DNA of 64,000 bases from an uncultured Bacteroidales bacterium (GTDB lineage Bacteria; Bacteroidota; Bacteroidia; Bacteroidales; Paludibacteraceae). Where the stretch lies: positions 1 to 64,000 of the forward strand of contig CACWZZ010000004.1 in NCBI GenBank assembly GCA_902765485.1. Reading direction: 5' to 3'. Within the stretch, counting starts at the first letter, position 1, and each line of letters opens with the position of its first letter. The position numbers were made by a program, and so were the translations under genes. The notes beneath the pieces were generated by a model, which worked only from the letters and a program-made list of their open reading frames with translations, was not told where the DNA came from and did not search any database. This document shows positions 25,792 to 34,681 of this stretch, one piece after another.

Positions 25792-27252
25792 CTATAGTTT
25801 TCCTAAATATTTACGAAGTTGTGTTTCCGTTGTTTTGGCTTCTACCTCGGCGTCAACAAGGTCGGTAGCCGCTGCAAGCCACGCCGTCTGCGCCTGCATC
25901 AGTTCGGAGGCGGTGATCATACCGGCTTCATAGGATTCTTGCGCCATGCGGAGTACCTCGGCGGCGTTGTTCTGAGTAAGGCGTGCGAGGGCAATCTTCT
26001 GCTGCGCCTCCGCTAATTTCTGGTTCGCCTGGGTCGTCTGGAGCGTCAGCAGCTCGCGCGTCTCTTCGGTTTTGAGCGCCATCGCATTTGCCGCATGTTT
26101 GGCAGCTTTGTAGCGCAGGATATCGTCCGCGTGCGCGATAGGCACATTGACCACCACGCCGGCAGAGAAGAAGCCCTTGCTGTCCCATTTATTGCTAAAT
26201 CCATTTTCCACGTTGGGGTTGGAATAGATGTACCCCGCCGAAGCAACGATATTCGGCTGCAAGCCGGCTGCCATCAGTTTGGCATTAGATTTGGCTATTT
26301 TCTCTGCCTGCTCCAGCAGTTGTATCTCCGACCTACCCGCTACGGCAGCATCCGCTTCCGTTGAATCGACAGGAAGCGAGGTTTCGCTCAAACCGCTTTC
26401 ATCCAGCCGGAAAGCCGTACTCAACGGAAGCCCGCAGACCTGCGCGAGCGCCATATTGGAGAGCGTCAGACCGTTCTCCGCCTGCAGTTTCTTCACCTCC
26501 GCTTCACCGCGTTTGGTGGTCACTTTGAGCAAGTCCGACTGCGTCACCAACCCTTCGTCCAATGCCTCTTTGACATCCATCTCCAGCTGGCAAAGGAGTT
26601 TGTAGTACTGCTCCGCCAACTCTTTCTTCTTCGAGACCGACACCACGCGCCAATACGCTTCATCCACTCCGTAGATGATATCGTCATGTTTTGCCTCCGA
26701 TTGAATCGAAGCAATCGTCTCCGAAGCTTTGGCAATCTTGTACATTTGTATGAGCCGCCCTCCGACGTAGATCGGCTGCGTCACGCCCACGTGCGCCACA
26801 AAAATCTGATGCATGTCGGGTGACAATTTGTCATACAGCATCTTGTATCCGTCTGCGATAAACTGCCCCGCATCGTCCGTGAGGGTCATCGACGGCAGAT
26901 CTTTCCACGCCCACGAAGCCGTTCCGTCCGGATTGACCGTGGCGGTACCAAAGGTAAATTCGGTGGTGTTCGAGAGCAGGTGCACGTTCGCGCTATTCCA
27001 CATGTACGAAGCGTTGGCTGTGAACTTAGGGAACATAGCCGCCAGCGCTGCCTGACGGTTGTATTTGGCGGCCAGCAGTAACTCCTGTTGCGATTGCGAA
27101 GAAACGCCCTTAGAAACCGCCAGATCGCGGCATTGAGGGAGCGTATAATAGGTCGTGTCCGCAGCAGACAAGGAGCACGGAATTTGAAAAATGAAAATCG
27201 AAAGGACCAGCAATCCTTTGCTTAAAATCCAATGTTTTGTATTGTTTGTCAT
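25792..27252 (-). CDS. TolC-family outer membrane efflux protein
   Basis: 486 residues with a signal peptide (LLVLSIFIFQIPCSLSA). Two helical repeats, each with the amphipathic pattern of outer-membrane efflux proteins (for example AALAAMFPKFTANASY early and ELMQAQTAWLAAATDLVDAE late). It is first gene of the efflux operon. No promoter of the standard type was found directly upstream, so it may be transcribed from the acyltransferase/HAD unit. Confidence 0.9.
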   Translation of the reverse strand: MTNNTKHWILSKGLLVLSIFIFQIPCSLSAADTTYYTLPQCRDLAVSKGVSSQSQQELLLAAKYNRQAALAAMFPKFTANASYMWNSANVHLLSNTTEFTFGTATVNPDGTASWAWKDLPSMTLTDDAGQFIADGYKMLYDKLSPDMHQIFVAHVGVTQPIYVGGRLIQMYKIAKASETIASIQSEAKHDDIIYGVDEAYWRVVSVSKKKELAEQYYKLLCQLEMDVKEALDEGLVTQSDLLKVTTKRGEAEVKKLQAENGLTLSNMALAQVCGLPLSTAFRLDESGLSETSLPVDSTEADAAVAGRSEIQLLEQAEKIAKSNAKLMAAGLQPNIVASAGYIYSNPNVENGFSNKWDSKGFFSAGVVVNVPIAHADDILRYKAAKHAANAMALKTEETRELLTLQTTQANQKLAEAQQKIALARLTQNNAAEVLRMAQESYEAGMITASELMQAQTAWLAAATDLVDAEVEAKTTETQLRKYLGKL

Positions 27253-27320
27253 ACTATTTCGCTATGTTTAAAGCCGCATTATTGATGACAAAAAGCATGC
27301 CAGATGCAACACTTTGTATT

Positions 27321-27971
27321 TTATTTTTCGATATTGTTATACCAACTTTCCAATTTCTCATTGAAAGCTCTGCGGTCAAGAGTCTGCGCCCAAGCGCGCA
27401 GTTCATCCGTATGATCCTCAAAATGCAACGTGACCGTGCGACGCCATTTCCATTTCTTGGGTTTGAGTTTGGACCACCGGCTGGTCTCCAACCCGCGCAT
27501 TCTACATAGGATTACGCGCACGCCTGCGGGCAATTCGCGGCAGACTTCATACGCCATGCGGCGGTTTCCGATGACCTCTCGGTCAATCGTCTTCACGTGC
27601 CCGGAAGGATAGAAACAGATCTGTTTGCCGGCTGCGAGGCTATCGATCGCTATTCGGCTGAGTTGCGAAGCCGCAGCGACGCCTTCCTCGCGGCTCATGG
27701 CACTTTTGTTGAGATCCGGCACTTCGATCGCGTCCCCCAGCCGGAGCACACGGCCGTAAAGCCAGTGACGCATGAAAAGTTCGTCCACCATCGGGCAGAT
27801 CGGCAGCCACCATAGTTCGCTGAACAGAATCAGCGGGTCCATGTAAGCGGTATGATTCGGCAGAACGAGGTGCACGGAGTCGTCGCGAAGCAGTTCTTCG
27901 CCCTCTACTCGCACTTCGTAGTGCCAATGCAAAAAGAATTTAATTATTTTTCCAAGAGTGAATCTGTTCAT
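27321..27971 (-). CDS. 1-acylglycerol-3-phosphate acyltransferase-like (PlsC family)
   Basis: 216 residues. The HX4D acyltransferase motif NHTAYMD gives H40 and D45; FYPSGH near 125 replaces the usual FPEGT. An Arg-rich C-terminal region follows. It likely acylates lysophospholipid or a similar alcohol at the inner membrane. The start overlaps the HAD gene stop by 4 nt. The variant second motif leaves the exact substrate open. Confidence 0.8.
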   Translation of the reverse strand: MNRFTLGKIIKFFLHWHYEVRVEGEELLRDDSVHLVLPNHTAYMDPLILFSELWWLPICPMVDELFMRHWLYGRVLRLGDAIEVPDLNKSAMSREEGVAAASQLSRIAIDSLAAGKQICFYPSGHVKTIDREVIGNRRMAYEVCRELPAGVRVILCRMRGLETSRWSKLKPKKWKWRRTVTLHFEDHTDELRAWAQTLDRRAFNEKLESWYNNIEK

Positions 27972-28627
27972 AGTTCTTTTATTAGTTCCAAAAGTGACGC
28001 GTTGTTCCGTCTGTCGAAGAAGAGTGCTTCTATTCCGGCGGCTTGTGCGCCGAGGATGTCGGTGGTCATGGAGTCGCCGATCATCAGCACTTCGTTCGGT
28101 TGCAAACCGCAGCGACGGAGCGCTTCCTGAAAGAAGCGGATGTCGGGTTTGTCATAGCCTATATCCATGGAGATATAAGTATCTTCGAAATACGACAGAA
28201 TACCTGCTCTCTCCAGACGGCGACGCTGCAGATGTCCGAAACTATTAGACGCAGCAAAAAGCCGATAGCCTTTGGTCCGCAATATATCCAGCATCTCTTT
28301 CGCTTCGGGAACCAAGGTATGCGTCTCGCCCCATGCGGCACGGAAAGCATGCTTGAAGGGATCTACCGCCGACTCCGGGTAGCCGATCGCCGCAATGAAC
28401 TCCTTCGGATAGAGGTCCATCACTTCCGCGATCGTGTATTTGCCGTGTTTGGCTTCCGAGAAAAGCCGACCGCTGATCTCGAAGAAGAGATGGAACAACC
28501 TCTCCCCTTCCCTCTCCTCAAGAGAGGGTGTAAGATTTCGCATCGCGGCGTCAAAAGCTTCCCGGCAACAAGGGATGTAATCCAGCAGCGTGTCGTCAAT
28601 ATCTATAAAAATAGCTTTGTAGCGCAC
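27968..28627 (-). CDS. HAD-superfamily hydrolase (YjjG-like)
   Basis: 219 residues. Motif I FIDIDDTLLD (D9 nucleophile, D11), motif III Lys in YDKPDIRFF, motif IV MIGDSMTTDI. The cap domain is alpha-helical, as in subfamily IA; nucleotidase or phosphoglycolate-like phosphatase activity is likely. An in-frame insertion NLTPSLEEREGERL in the cap is encoded by the palindromic CCTCTC/GAGAGG repeat also seen in the redox gene. It lies upstream of and overlaps the acyltransferase gene. Confidence 0.87.
   Translation of the reverse strand: MRYKAIFIDIDDTLLDYIPCCREAFDAAMRNLTPSLEEREGERLFHLFFEISGRLFSEAKHGKYTIAEVMDLYPKEFIAAIGYPESAVDPFKHAFRAAWGETHTLVPEAKEMLDILRTKGYRLFAASNSFGHLQRRRLERAGILSYFEDTYISMDIGYDKPDIRFFQEALRRCGLQPNEVLMIGDSMTTDILGAQAAGIEALFFDRRNNASLLELIKEL
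28499..28533. repeat. CCCTCTCCTCAAGAGAGGG repeat in frame within HAD gene
   Basis: Encodes TPSLEEREG. Close relative of 21943-21980 (TPSLEGREG) and 39126-39157. Confidence 0.85.
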
Positions 28628-28650
28628 AATTTAAAGGTTTAACAATTTAA

Positions 28651-28683
28651 CAAAAATGGAGCCACTTGACGTGACTCCATTTT
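28651..28683 (-). terminator. Terminator of tRNA-Pro
   Basis: ATGGAGTCAC pairs with GTGGCTCCAT on the minus strand and is followed by TTTTTG, immediately after the tRNA. Confidence 0.8.
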
Positions 28684-28684
28684 G

Positions 28685-28759
28685 TCGGGTAGGCGAGATT
28701 CGAACTCACGACCTCCTGCTCCCAAAGCAGGCATTCTAACCGGGCTGAACTACTACCCG
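28685..28759 (-). tRNA. tRNA-Pro (anticodon UGG)
   Basis: 75 nt. The acceptor arms CGGGTAG and CTACCCG pair, with discriminator A. The anticodon stem CCTGC/GCAGG encloses loop TTTGGGA, giving TGG. The T-arm has GTTCGAATC. CCA is not encoded. It has its own promoter and terminator. Confidence 0.95.
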
Positions 28760-28776
28760 CCGCAAAAAAGCGAGTG

Positions 28777-28808
28777 CAAAGGTACTGCTTTTTTTTGATA
28801 TGCGCAAA
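28777..28808 (-). promoter_or_regulatory. Promoter of tRNA-Pro
   Basis: Minus strand TTTG, 20 nt, TACCTTTG, starting about 10 nt before the mature 5' end. Confidence 0.8.
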
Positions 28809-28866
28809 TATTTATGCTATATTTTGCGTTTTTTTAGCAAAAGGAGGTCAAAAAGCAGCACTTTTG

Positions 28867-30516
28867 TCATTTCAACAACGCTCCATTGGCATCATAGATG
28901 CGTCCGCCGAAGGGAACATATACATTTCCTGCGTGCATGAATTTAGCCGCCGAACGAAGTTGTTCTTGACTCAGTTGAGGCAGCGCGGTCGGCGTCTCAT
29001 CTCCGGACGGCTGGATGGTGAATGTCTGCATGATCACCGTCGTCGGCAGGTAGTTTTCGTTACCCGGATGGTACGCAATAACCGTCACTTCGCCTTCGTT
29101 CTCCGGGGTGATAATACCCTCCTCTATCGAGAGCAGGCACGCCGTATAAGCATACGTGATCTCCATTCCGGACGAGAGTGTAGCGGTCGAGAGAACCGGT
29201 GTGCCAACCGTCAGTTCTGTCTCCTGCTCCTCCCAAAGGATGGTTTGCACCGCCTTATTGACATGCAGCGCAACAGGCATCGTAGCGTCATTGTAAATCG
29301 CGGTATTCTCCGGCGTGAAGAGCAGCGAGAGTGTGTAGTCTCCGGCATTGAGCAGCGTGTCGGCATCGATGTTCAGCCAAGTCAGCGTACCCGGAACCGC
29401 GCCGATCAGTTCATGGAGAACCGCTTCGCTCAGGTGCTGGCCATATGTGATATCATCTACAGAGAGACTGATTGTCGGGTCTGCCTTATGAATGACAAGG
29501 GTTTTCTGCTCGGAGTTAGCCGCGTTGTATTTGTAGTTTCCGGGCTGAGTAGCCGTGATCGTGATTGTGCCGGAGCTGTGGATTCGCAGGACGTTGCCTT
29601 CCACCTCTGCGATGGTAGGATCTGATGTCTGATACTCCACTTCCAGACCAGATGAAGTATAAGCATTGAAACTCAATTCATCCGTTGCGATACACTCCGT
29701 AAGCGTTTGCGGCCATGCAAGCGTCTGGTCGTATTTGGAGGTCGTCCCGGAAACCGCAATACGTGCTTCGCGTCCCTCGCCGGAAATGATGATCTCGCCG
29801 GAGTGTGAGCCCGCTTCCTCGTGCGAATAGAAGAGGGTGATTGTGGTCTTTTGGTCAATCAGGTTCTTCTGGCCGACCGTCTCTACGGACGCAGAGAAAT
29901 GCGGGTCTGTGGAGGTGACAGATGCCACGATATTGGTCCACGAAACGGTTACATTCTTGGTCGCCACCGGGTCATCCACCATGGCCGCAGCGGGTTCCCA
30001 TTCCTCCAGTCCCACACTAAGACTCTTGAGTTCCGAAACGCGGATCTTACTGATCGCAGCAGCGGTAAAACCCGAAGCCGCGAACTTGATATACCGTGTG
30101 TTGGTGGAGAGGATAGCGGAATCCGCCTTCGCAGTAGCGATAGTGTTTCCTTCGGTAGAGAAAATCTGCTGCCAGTTATTATGATCCGGCGACTGATAGA
30201 TCGTGATCGTGCCGTTGGAAGCACCCTGCCAAGAGAAATAGAGTTTCTCGGCTATACCGACCTGCGGCAGCGCCACAACGCACTCGTCGGAATAAGGAGA
30301 AGTGTTCATCAGAGGAATAGGAATGACTACCTTGCCTATCTCCAGATGCGCCAGAGCACCGAACACGCCGTTGCTCCAAGACACATTCTCGGTCTTGGAG
30401 ATCACCGTCTGGGCGTTGTTAAAGTCGGATTGTACAAACTCTTTGTCCCAAGCCAACTGGGCGGAAACAGAGAGGGAAAGTGCCATGAGGGCACAAACAA
30501 TAAATACCTTTTTCAT
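28867..30516 (-). CDS. Secreted Ig-like repeat protein with type IX-like sorting tail
   Basis: 549 residues with signal peptide (VFIVCALMALSLSVSAQ). An N-terminal beta-sandwich with IYQSPDHNNW resembles discoidin or exported repeat domains. Several Ig-like repeats follow: one with YQTSDPTIAEVEGN (Big_2-like), another with ITYGQHLSEAVL and LLFTPENTAIYND (MBG-like). The last 25 residues, KFMHAGNVYVPFGGRIYDANGALLK in pattern, match the sorting tail of the endonuclease. A surface or secreted adhesin-like role is likely. No standard promoter was found directly upstream. Confidence 0.75.
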   Translation of the reverse strand: MKKVFIVCALMALSLSVSAQLAWDKEFVQSDFNNAQTVISKTENVSWSNGVFGALAHLEIGKVVIPIPLMNTSPYSDECVVALPQVGIAEKLYFSWQGASNGTITIYQSPDHNNWQQIFSTEGNTIATAKADSAILSTNTRYIKFAASGFTAAAISKIRVSELKSLSVGLEEWEPAAAMVDDPVATKNVTVSWTNIVASVTSTDPHFSASVETVGQKNLIDQKTTITLFYSHEEAGSHSGEIIISGEGREARIAVSGTTSKYDQTLAWPQTLTECIATDELSFNAYTSSGLEVEYQTSDPTIAEVEGNVLRIHSSGTITITATQPGNYKYNAANSEQKTLVIHKADPTISLSVDDITYGQHLSEAVLHELIGAVPGTLTWLNIDADTLLNAGDYTLSLLFTPENTAIYNDATMPVALHVNKAVQTILWEEQETELTVGTPVLSTATLSSGMEITYAYTACLLSIEEGIITPENEGEVTVIAYHPGNENYLPTTVIMQTFTIQPSGDETPTALPQLSQEQLRSAAKFMHAGNVYVPFGGRIYDANGALLK

Positions 30517-30543
30517 ATTATAAACAACTAATATTCGTCTGTA

Positions 30544-32013
30544 TTAAAGAGTTACGGTTTCGCCTTTCTCCGGCACTTCTATATGTCGGAATCCAGCGTC
30601 GTGCAAATGTCCTTTGTAGGTCTCCGCCGCCGTCTGTTCGCCATGGACCACAAAGACGCGCTGCACTTGGTCCACCTGCAGACTGCGAGTGAGGTAATCA
30701 ATCATTTCTTTGTAATCGCCATGACCGGAGAAGCCTTCCAACTTGGTGATCTGTGCTTTGATCTTGCGGTCCAAGCCGAAGATGGAAATCCATTTGAGTC
30801 CGGGTTCCTGAATGCGTGCGCCGAGCGTGGTCGGTTCGCAATAACCGACTATCAGGATGGTGCACCGCGGGTCGGAGATATGGTTCGCCACATGGTGTTT
30901 GATTCGTCCTGCCTCCAACATGCCGCTGGCGGAAATGATGATCGCCGGTTTGTCGTCGGTGTTCAGTCTCTTCGATTCCCGCACGTCGGTGATGTACCGC
31001 AAGGTGTTGAACCCGAACGGGTCATCGTCAAACTGCATCGTGTCGCGCACCTCGTCCGAGAGGTATTGCGGGTACATGCGGAAGATATGGGTGGCGTTCG
31101 TCGAGAGCGGCGAATCGACATAGACTGGAATACGGCTGGAGAGGTATTGCTCGTTGTAGAGTTTGTTCAGCACATAGACGATCTCCTGCGTTCTGCCCAC
31201 CGAGAAAGAAGGGATCAGCAACTTGCCTTTGCGGTACTCGCAAGTGTCCTTCACAATGCCCAACAGCTGTTGCTCGGTCACCATCTCTTCGTCGTGCAGA
31301 CGGTCACCGTAGGTCGATTCGCAGATCAGGTAATCGCATTGCGGAAAGAGCATCGGGCTCGGCAGAATATGGCTGTGTGCGCGTCCTATATCGCCGGTGT
31401 AGCAAAGGCGTTTCCAACGCTTTGAACCTTCATTCTGACGGCTGATTTCTGACGGCTGATCGCTTTCATAGACTTCCAAAGAACAGATCGCGCCGCCCAA
31501 CATGTGCCCCGAATTGGTGAAGGTCAGCAGCACGTCGTCAAAGACGCGGAAACGCCGGTCGTAGTCGTAGCAAACGAACTGCTTCATCACCCGGTCCACG
31601 TCCTGCTGGGTATAGAGCGGCTCCAGAAAATAGTTCTTGCCCTTCTCCTTGTGCGGGTGTTGGCGGTTGATCTTTTTGTTATACGTCTTGACGTCCTGCT
31701 CTTGGATAAAAGCCGTGTCCGCCAACATGATTGCGCACAGATCGCGCGTAGCGTGGGTGCAATAGATGTCGCCGCGGAAACCCTTCTTGAACACATACGG
31801 AATGAGTCCCGAATGGTCGATATGGGCATGGGAGAGAATGATACAATCCAACTTCTCCGGGTCGAAACCCAAGTCTCTGTTGTCCGCGTCTGTCTCTGCT
31901 CCTTTACCTTGGTACATACCGCAATCCAGCAGGATGGTATGCCCAGAATCGGTTGTGATCAGATGTTTGCTTCCGGTCACTTCGCGTGCCGCGCCTAAGA
32001 ACTGAATTTTCAT
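30544..32013 (-). CDS. Beta-CASP metallo-beta-lactamase fold RNA-processing exonuclease
   Basis: 489 residues. Zinc motif LSHAHIDHSGL (H62, H64, D66, H67), later metal-binding TGDIGR, and beta-CASP features: RTQEIVYVLN, IISASGMLEAGR and a C-terminal VFVVHGEQ. Related to CPSF73/RNase J-like KH-less enzymes. An in-frame insertion (ESDQPSEISRQ) precedes LCYTGDIGR and is encoded by the GTCAGCC heptamer. It has its own promoter at 32034-32065. Confidence 0.9.
   Translation of the reverse strand: MKIQFLGAAREVTGSKHLITTDSGHTILLDCGMYQGKGAETDADNRDLGFDPEKLDCIILSHAHIDHSGLIPYVFKKGFRGDIYCTHATRDLCAIMLADTAFIQEQDVKTYNKKINRQHPHKEKGKNYFLEPLYTQQDVDRVMKQFVCYDYDRRFRVFDDVLLTFTNSGHMLGGAICSLEVYESDQPSEISRQNEGSKRWKRLCYTGDIGRAHSHILPSPMLFPQCDYLICESTYGDRLHDEEMVTEQQLLGIVKDTCEYRKGKLLIPSFSVGRTQEIVYVLNKLYNEQYLSSRIPVYVDSPLSTNATHIFRMYPQYLSDEVRDTMQFDDDPFGFNTLRYITDVRESKRLNTDDKPAIIISASGMLEAGRIKHHVANHISDPRCTILIVGYCEPTTLGARIQEPGLKWISIFGLDRKIKAQITKLEGFSGHGDYKEMIDYLTRSLQVDQVQRVFVVHGEQTAAETYKGHLHDAGFRHIEVPEKGETVTL
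31434..31460. repeat. RTCAGCC heptamer, in frame in beta-CASP gene
   Basis: Reverse-complement copies of GTCAGCC/ATCAGCC; encoded peptide QPSEISRQ. Same family as 38671, 42688, 46651, 51405, 51888 and 52495. Confidence 0.85.
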
Positions 32014-32033
32014 AATTCACGCAATTTATGCTG

Positions 32034-32065
32034 CAAAATTACAACAAATTTTGCATATATGCAAA
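32034..32065 (-). promoter_or_regulatory. Promoter of beta-CASP gene
   Basis: Minus strand TTTG, 20 nt, TAATTTTG. The rest of 32066-32375 shows no gene or clear signal. Confidence 0.75.
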
Positions 32066-32375
32066 TATTTTTTGACTTTTGCGCAAATTATTGCCGATTA
32101 TTAAGATTTTGCTCCGCACGACAAGCGTACTCCTCACTTACGAGACACGTACCCGACGATAGACCACCCGAAATCGCCATTTTCCGCCCTCCAAAGTTTC
32201 CGATTTTTAAGATTCGTGTATTATTCCAAACTCATCCCAAGAGCAGCGCAGGGTCAGCGCGACCTCTGCCGATTGAAGCGATCTTGAAACGAACTTAAAA
32301 AGTTCCTTTTGTTAAGAATAAGTAAAAAGTAAACTCTCAAGCCACTCTCGCGCCACTATCTAACCTAAAGGAATA

Positions 32376-34082
32376 TTATTGTGCGAAATAGTTGTTTCTG
32401 ATGAGTTTGTCGGAAAGTTCCGATGCTGTTTTCTCAGAGATCTTTCGATTAGAGCAAGCTGAACTATCCATAAGATTTACTCCGAAACCTTTCCAATAAT
32501 AATCATCATAGCCTAAAAGTTCTACTACTGTTGGGAAAACGTCCATTTGGTATGCTTCGTCATCACATTGCGCATTATGCGAAATAAATGGAGAGAAAAT
32601 CACAAGCGGACAATAAGCGCCTTCTACGCCATAATTCAAGTTGTTTTCTTGGCAATAAGAATAGAATTTATCCCTTCTTTCCTTATGAAAAATGGTATGA
32701 TCTCCTGTGATAAAAATAGTGGTACTATCCAACAATTGACGGCTAATCAAACTATCAATCATATATCCTAAATATCTGTCTGTCACATTGACGCATTTGA
32801 TATATTTCGCCATCATTTCAGGCATATCTTCCGGCAATTCCAACAAAGAGGATCCCCCTGCTCCAAATGGTTCGTGTGATGCAAGGGTTACAATTTGTAT
32901 CATGTCATATCCTTTTTGAATGAAATAGGCTGCTTGCTTAAACGCATTTTCTTCACTAATAACAATTGTTGTATCATAGCCATAGGCAGGACTCATGCAT
33001 TTTTGGTTCCAAACGTCAATAGGATGTGGCAAAAGCGTCGCTGCATGTTCCTTCGGAAGCGATGGGTATTTGTTGAACGGATAGCTGAAACAAGCAGCTC
33101 CTCTGTCAATTGGCAGTACACCTGTATTAGCCATCATTTGTCCATCCGCTGAACTTCCGGAATAGGTTTGTTTTCTTAGCTTGTGCGCCACAAATGAATG
33201 CTTTGTATTAATTAGGCGGTATGTGTTTGGCATAAATTCGGGTTGTACGACCCAGTTTTCAAGACTTTCGAAAAGTACAAGGATTAGTTTCTTGTTGTTT
33301 TTGGAATAATGCTGTGAACCTTGTAGAGATTTCAAAATTGCCAATTCCTCCTCGGTAATAACGGGCTTATTTTCCGCTCCAAGGTACATTTCGTACATAT
33401 CATCCAAAGCAAAGAAAGCCATGTGTAAAACCGAATAATCATAAAACGGAGCGGTTCCTGCCACCTCAAGGCGCGTGCTTTGGCTAAATGGTTTAGTAAA
33501 AACGAAGGATGGAGCGATCTTTCGAATCGGTTCGTGGTTCGCAAATACTTCGTATCGATAGAAGCTAAGATTGCTTGTGAAAGCCCAGAATAAGCAAGAG
33601 AAAGCAAATACAGATATACCGGTTACTAGGCTTCTTTCTTTGTATTGACGAAGCCAATAAATCAACAAAGCCAGTAAAGCCGTCAGAACGAAAAACAAAC
33701 AATCCTTCCATTCAATAAGGGAAAAAATACTACTGGTAAATCCCTTCAAATTGCCAGCCATCATTAGGACGTAGCCATCAATAACTCCTTCATATACTCG
33801 ATAATAAATGATATTCGCCCATATCCAGAAATCAACAAATAGAGACAGTCCGATTAACCACCATTTGTTTCGGAAAAGGAAAACAAAACTGGCAAAGACA
33901 AGGGCAATAGACAATTTAGGCAGATAGAACGACCAGAAATAAAGCGGCGCTTTCCATAACGAAGCAAACAATATACCATGACGCATATAATAATGCCCCA
34001 TGCAGCATTTGAGAAAAATAGAGATTACAAGAAAAGCAAAAATGAGCCAATTTGCTTTGTTTTCTGATAGATACTTTTTCAT
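32376..34082 (-). CDS. LtaS-like membrane sulfatase/phosphoethanolamine transferase-fold protein
   Basis: 568 residues. Five N-terminal membrane segments (about 10-190) precede a large extracytoplasmic alkaline-phosphatase-superfamily domain: LVLFESLENW, a SGSSADGQM nucleophile region, TLASHEPF, and ITGDHT for metal binding. This layout is that of lipoteichoic-acid synthase-like enzymes, which in Bacteroidetes probably modify lipids or glycans. A longer frame exists upstream, but MKKYLSEN followed by the first hydrophobic segment is the natural start. It has no close co-oriented partner. Confidence 0.8.
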   Translation of the reverse strand: MKKYLSENKANWLIFAFLVISIFLKCCMGHYYMRHGILFASLWKAPLYFWSFYLPKLSIALVFASFVFLFRNKWWLIGLSLFVDFWIWANIIYYRVYEGVIDGYVLMMAGNLKGFTSSIFSLIEWKDCLFFVLTALLALLIYWLRQYKERSLVTGISVFAFSCLFWAFTSNLSFYRYEVFANHEPIRKIAPSFVFTKPFSQSTRLEVAGTAPFYDYSVLHMAFFALDDMYEMYLGAENKPVITEEELAILKSLQGSQHYSKNNKKLILVLFESLENWVVQPEFMPNTYRLINTKHSFVAHKLRKQTYSGSSADGQMMANTGVLPIDRGAACFSYPFNKYPSLPKEHAATLLPHPIDVWNQKCMSPAYGYDTTIVISEENAFKQAAYFIQKGYDMIQIVTLASHEPFGAGGSSLLELPEDMPEMMAKYIKCVNVTDRYLGYMIDSLISRQLLDSTTIFITGDHTIFHKERRDKFYSYCQENNLNYGVEGAYCPLVIFSPFISHNAQCDDEAYQMDVFPTVVELLGYDDYYWKGFGVNLMDSSACSNRKISEKTASELSDKLIRNNYFAQ

Positions 34083-34196
34083 ATGATTGATAGTTATTAA
34101 TCGTTTGGGCATAACTATCAATCGTGGCGATAAAAAAAGTACGAGTTTCTTATCGCGTACCAAGGCAGTGTGACAAAGGAAGCCTTACCAAACTAT

Positions 34197-34222
34197 AAAA
34201 AACTCGCACAGATTGTGCAAGC
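34197..34222 (-). terminator. Terminator of the 34-codon gene
   Basis: CTTGCACA pairs with TGTGCGAG on the minus strand, followed by TTTTTTA. It lies between the small gene and the LtaS-like gene. 34223-34438 contains an imperfect palindrome GGCATACC..GATATGC (34241-34263) and no gene I can support. Confidence 0.7.
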
Positions 34223-34438
34223 ATCTATTACTAGTTTGGTGGCATACCTATAGATATGCTGCCTATATTATTTCTGGCATTTATTTCCTTTTAGTTGTCA
34301 CACTTTTCGGTAAACGCGAAATAATAGTAATGCTTTGTTATTTAATTAGCGCAACGCCTTGCGCTTGTCTTTATATTTTATGTCATTTTCTCCTTTCCCT
34401 GAGTGCATGAAAGCACCGCTCGGAGAGGGACGAGTATT

Positions 34439-34543
34439 TTATTTATTCTGTTCCAGGTACTTTTCTATATCTTGTTCGGTAGGGAGTTGGAGACGGTATT
34501 TGCTGACAGCGTGCTTCAAAACAAAAAACCGTTCAAACGTCAT
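34439..34543 (-). CDS. 34-residue hypothetical protein
   Basis: The frame begins MTFERFFVLKHAVSKY and ends EKYLEQNK. It starts about 15 nt after the predicted transcription start of a strong promoter and is followed by a GGGA-type repeat and then a terminator. It could be a small protein or the N-terminal stub of a decayed gene. Confidence 0.4.
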   Translation of the reverse strand: MTFERFFVLKHAVSKYRLQLPTEQDIEKYLEQNK

Positions 34544-34566
34544 GGTGTGATGTACATTTCCGGCTG

Positions 34567-34598
34567 CAAAGGTACAACAAATTTTGCATATATGCAAA
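34567..34598 (-). promoter_or_regulatory. Promoter of 34-residue gene
   Basis: Minus strand TTTG, 20 nt, TACCTTTG. It lies back to back with the plus-strand promoter at 34626-34657. Confidence 0.75.
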
Positions 34599-34625
34599 TT
34601 ATTATTGAATAAATTTGCTACTTTA

Positions 34626-34657
34626 CTTGCATATTCCAGAAAAAAGCAGTAAATTTG
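34626..34657 (+). promoter_or_regulatory. Promoter of SDR/S9 peptidase operon
   Basis: CTTG, 20 nt, TAAATTTG. Confidence 0.75.
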
Positions 34658-34681
34658 CACGCAAATTTTAATTGAACCACG

